Positions 61,874 through 64,000 of a stretch of 64,000 nucleotides of DNA are shown one piece after another. This DNA comes from Gillisella vitis. GTDB taxonomy: Bacteria; Pseudomonadota; Alphaproteobacteria; Rhizobiales; Rhizobiaceae. A model generated the notes under the pieces. It was not told where the DNA came from. It did no database searches and saw only the letters and a list, made by a program, of their open reading frames with translations. Within the stretch, counting starts at the first letter, position 1; each line of letters opens with the position of its first letter. Location: positions 43,333-107,332 of the forward strand of contig NZ_JACHLU010000017.1 of NCBI RefSeq assembly GCF_014204625.1, given 5' to 3'. A program made the position numbers and the translations under genes.

Positions 61874-62947
61874 ATGACAGATAACAGTATTTTGTTACTC
61901 GATTGGTATGATCGCCATCACCGCGATCTGCCCTGGCGCATTTCTCCGCCCATGGCAGCGCGTGGCCAGAGAGCTGATCCCTATCATGTCTGGCTCTCAG
62001 AGGTGATGCTGCAACAGACCACGGTGCAGGCGGTCAAACCCTATTTTCAGAAATTCCTGGCCCGCTGGCCCAAGGTGACAGACCTTGCCCATGCGCCCAC
62101 CGAAGATGTGATGGCCGCCTGGGCGGGCCTTGGCTATTACGCCCGTGCGCGCAACCTGAAAAAATGCGCAGAAGCCGTGGCAGAGCAGCACAACGGCACG
62201 TTTCCCGATACGGAAGAAGGCCTGCGCGCGCTGCCCGGCATTGGTGATTATACATCGGCGGCCATTGCCGCCATTGCGTTTAACCGGCAGGCGGCAGTGG
62301 TGGATGGCAATGTCGAGCGGGTCATTACCCGGCTTTATGCCATTGCGGACGCCCTGCCCGGTGCCAAACCACAGATCAAGGCCAGAGTGGCCGCCATCAC
62401 GCCCAAGGACAGGCCGGGTGATTTTGCCCAGGCGATGATGGATCTGGGGGCAACCATCTGCACACCCAGACGGCCCGCCTGTGCGCTCTGTCCGTTCAAC
62501 AGCCACTGTGCGGCACTCAAAAGCCATGACCCGGAGTATTTTCCGGTGAAGGCCGCCAAAAAAGCCAAGCCGGTGCGGCTGGGGGCTGCCTTTGTTGCAC
62601 TGGACCCGCAGCAGCGGGTTTTGTTGCGAAAGCGCGAGGACAAGGGCCTTCTGGGCGGCATGACCGAAGTGCCAACCACGGAATGGACATCAAGGGTTGA
62701 CGGCGACCATACCATTGCGAGCGCGCCCATGACTGCCCCATGGCAGGCCTGCGGCATTGTCACCCATGTGTTTACCCATTTCGAACTGCGGCTCTCGGTT
62801 TTTCGCACGGATAACATCACCCCCAGCGCCAGCAATTTCGGATGGTGGGAGCCGATTGCAAATCTTGATGAACAGGCCCTGCCAACGGTGATGAAAAAGG
62901 TTATCACACAGGCTATTCCAGAGGCATTCAAACCAGAAAAGGTATAA
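61874..62947 (+). CDS. mutY: A/G-specific adenine glycosylase
   Basis: 357 aa. Removes adenine mispaired with 8-oxoguanine. HhH-GPD domain: VWLSEVMLQQTTVQAVKPYF with the catalytic Glu, AAWAGLGYYARARNLKKCAE, RALPGIGDYTSAAIAAIAFN (HhH) and VVDGNVERVITRL with the catalytic Asp. A [4Fe-4S] loop CTPRRPACALCPFNSHC (C-x6-C-x2-C-x5-C) and a C-terminal NUDIX-like 8-oxoG recognition domain (LLRKREDKGLLGGMTEVPTT) follow. Start is unsure among ATG 61835, 61859 and 61874; I use 61874, nearest to the family N-terminus. Followed after 3 nt by the HAD gene. Confidence 0.95.
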   Translation: MTDNSILLLDWYDRHHRDLPWRISPPMAARGQRADPYHVWLSEVMLQQTTVQAVKPYFQKFLARWPKVTDLAHAPTEDVMAAWAGLGYYARARNLKKCAEAVAEQHNGTFPDTEEGLRALPGIGDYTSAAIAAIAFNRQAAVVDGNVERVITRLYAIADALPGAKPQIKARVAAITPKDRPGDFAQAMMDLGATICTPRRPACALCPFNSHCAALKSHDPEYFPVKAAKKAKPVRLGAAFVALDPQQRVLLRKREDKGLLGGMTEVPTTEWTSRVDGDHTIASAPMTAPWQACGIVTHVFTHFELRLSVFRTDNITPSASNFGWWEPIANLDEQALPTVMKKVITQAIPEAFKPEKV

Positions 62948-62950
62948 AAC

Positions 62951-63559
62951 ATGGCTGAAATCCGGCATATTGTTTTCGACATCGGCAAGGTTCTGATCCA
63001 TTACGACCCCAATCTGCCGTTCAGCCGGATCATTCCCGATGAGACCGAGCGAAAATGGTTTTTCGACAATGTCTGCACCCATGAGTGGAATATCGAGCAA
63101 GACCGGGGCCGCTCATGGACTGAGGCCGAAGCGCTGCTGATTGCGCAACATCCCGAGCGCGAAGCCCAGATCCGCGCCTTTCGCAAGCATTGGCGCGAGA
63201 TGGTGCCCCATGCCTATGATGGCACGGTTGCGCTGTTCAACAGCCTGATTGAGGCCGGGCGAGACGTCACCATGCTGACCAATTTTGCCGCAGACACATT
63301 TGTCGAGGCGCGCGAGATGTTTCCCTTTCTCAACACCACACGCGGCATTACCGTGTCGGGCGAGATCGGGCTGATCAAACCGGATGTGGCGATTTATCAC
63401 CGCCATGCTGAAGATTTTGATCTTGATCCCGCCCATACGATTTTTATCGATGATACCCTTCCGAATGTGGAGGGTGCCAAGGCTGCCGGCTGGCAGGCGG
63501 TGCATTTTATCAGCCCGGAAAAGCTGCGGGTTGATTTGATTGCGCACAAGATACGCTAG
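62951..63559 (+). CDS. HAD-superfamily hydrolase (YihX-like)
   Basis: 202 aa. Motif I HIVFDIGKVLIHYDPN, motif II LTNFAADTF, motif III Lys in GLIKPDVAIYH and motif IV IFIDDTLPNVEGAKAAGW. The nucleophile Asp is in FDIGKV; the second Asp of the classic DxD is Gly, as in several FDxGNV-type members related to glucose-1-phosphatase. Substrate unknown. It is coupled to mutY with a 3-nt gap. Confidence 0.88.
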   Translation: MAEIRHIVFDIGKVLIHYDPNLPFSRIIPDETERKWFFDNVCTHEWNIEQDRGRSWTEAEALLIAQHPEREAQIRAFRKHWREMVPHAYDGTVALFNSLIEAGRDVTMLTNFAADTFVEAREMFPFLNTTRGITVSGEIGLIKPDVAIYHRHAEDFDLDPAHTIFIDDTLPNVEGAKAAGWQAVHFISPEKLRVDLIAHKIR

Positions 63560-63605
63560 AAATATTAAATTGACCTGATACTCTTGCTTGCATTATAAAT
63601 ATGTC

Positions 63606-63947
63606 ATGACAGAAAACCTTCCCGCGACACTATCTGATATTCAAAAAATTGAGATAGTCACCCAAATAGTAAACAAGGTTCCAGCAGCAGAATGTAGGGA
63701 CCTTGTCGTATTTATTGATCGGCTTTTATTGATAAGAGAAGACAATATTTCGACGAAACAAAAAATTAAAATGACCATTTCTGAAACTTTGAATTTTAAA
63801 ATTATTTGGCCTACTCTCAAAATACTCACACGTGAGTTAAAGAGGAGATTATGGGACAAGTCCTCAACGGGACTTAAATTTGGGTTCACCGGCTCTTTAA
63901 TAGGATTAGGCTGGGGACCAGATCAAACTCTTGTCACTATTATCTGA
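63606..63947 (+). CDS. Hypothetical protein, A+T-rich
   Basis: 113 aa from ATG 63606 (MTENLPATLSDIQKIEIVTQ). Residues near IIWPTLKILTRELKRRLWDK then SSTGLKFGFTGSLIGLGWGP have an amphipathic and a short hydrophobic stretch. Base composition is markedly lower in G+C than in neighbouring genes, which suggests recent acquisition. No family recognised. Confidence 0.5.
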   Translation: MTENLPATLSDIQKIEIVTQIVNKVPAAECRDLVVFIDRLLLIREDNISTKQKIKMTISETLNFKIIWPTLKILTRELKRRLWDKSSTGLKFGFTGSLIGLGWGPDQTLVTII

Positions 63948-63987
63948 TTCCCTGTTTTTTTGAGGATGAGAAGGCAAGGAGGCTGTT

Positions 63988-64000
63988 ATGAGCGATCTTT
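63988..64000 (+). CDS. Start of a gene cut by the right edge
   Basis: ATG 63988 is preceded by AAGGAGG at 6 nt, a near-perfect ribosome binding site, and reads MSDL before the window ends. The product cannot be told. Confidence 0.5.

Overview
The window looks like a chromosome segment of an alphaproteobacterium of the Rhizobiaceae (Agrobacterium / Allorhizobium / Rhizobium type). The evidence is the betICBA order, FlaA-type flagellin, a ClC channel divergent from an LpiA/MprF-like gene, the mutY-HAD and smc-dsbA neighbourhood, assimilatory APS reductase, PPDK, and several short palindromic intergenic repeats of the kind common in this group. This placement is inference from gene content; no 16S or marker phylogeny was possible.

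Left host part (1-21534): a partial asparaginase II gene; two tandem GT41 (SPINDLY/OGT-like) glycosyltransferases; a small ORF that appears frameshifted; a quinone oxidoreductase; an EAL-CBS-GGDEF c-di-GMP protein; the choline-sulfate to glycine-betaine operon betI-betC-betB-betA, with an operator palindrome in front and a composite palindromic repeat between betB and betA; a short MprF/LpiA-like lysyltransferase divergent from a ClC antiporter; a three-gene TRAP transporter; and a lone flagellin gene.

Integrated element (21535-38065, about 16.5 kb): it lies in the 3' end of tRNA-Gln(TTG), with an 18-nt direct repeat at its ends and five copies of TGTTACGG near the ends that look like integrase arm sites. 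It encodes a tyrosine integrase, then a tightly packed operon (portal, GTA-gp10-like chaperone, protease-capsid fusion, second tail-chaperone-like protein, HNH nuclease, HTH protein, connector, neck, tail terminator, adaptor, P27-type TerS, TerL, tape measure with an embedded M15 peptidase). A small control region follows (large hairpins, ribbon-helix-helix repressor, two-operator promoter, small unknown genes), and then an Abi-alpha-like gene beside attR. I see no replication, lysis, tail-tube or baseplate genes. It is therefore either a decayed siphophage or a capsid-forming phage satellite carrying a defence gene. This is the most interesting system in the window.

Right host part (38049-64000): tRNA-Gln, cupin, metallo-beta-lactamase-fold hydrolase, DUF1499 membrane protein, LacI-family regulator, a lower-GC paired SMR exporter plus MarR module with two strong operator palindromes, cysHDN sulfate assimilation, two tRNA-Pro genes, PPDK, envelope proteins (IalB-like, SH3, Ivy-like lysozyme inhibitor), an AAHS-type MFS transporter, smc, a DsbA-like oxidoreductase, a DUF721/DciA-like protein, a GT25 glycosyltransferase, mutY and a HAD hydrolase. 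The window ends at the start of another gene.
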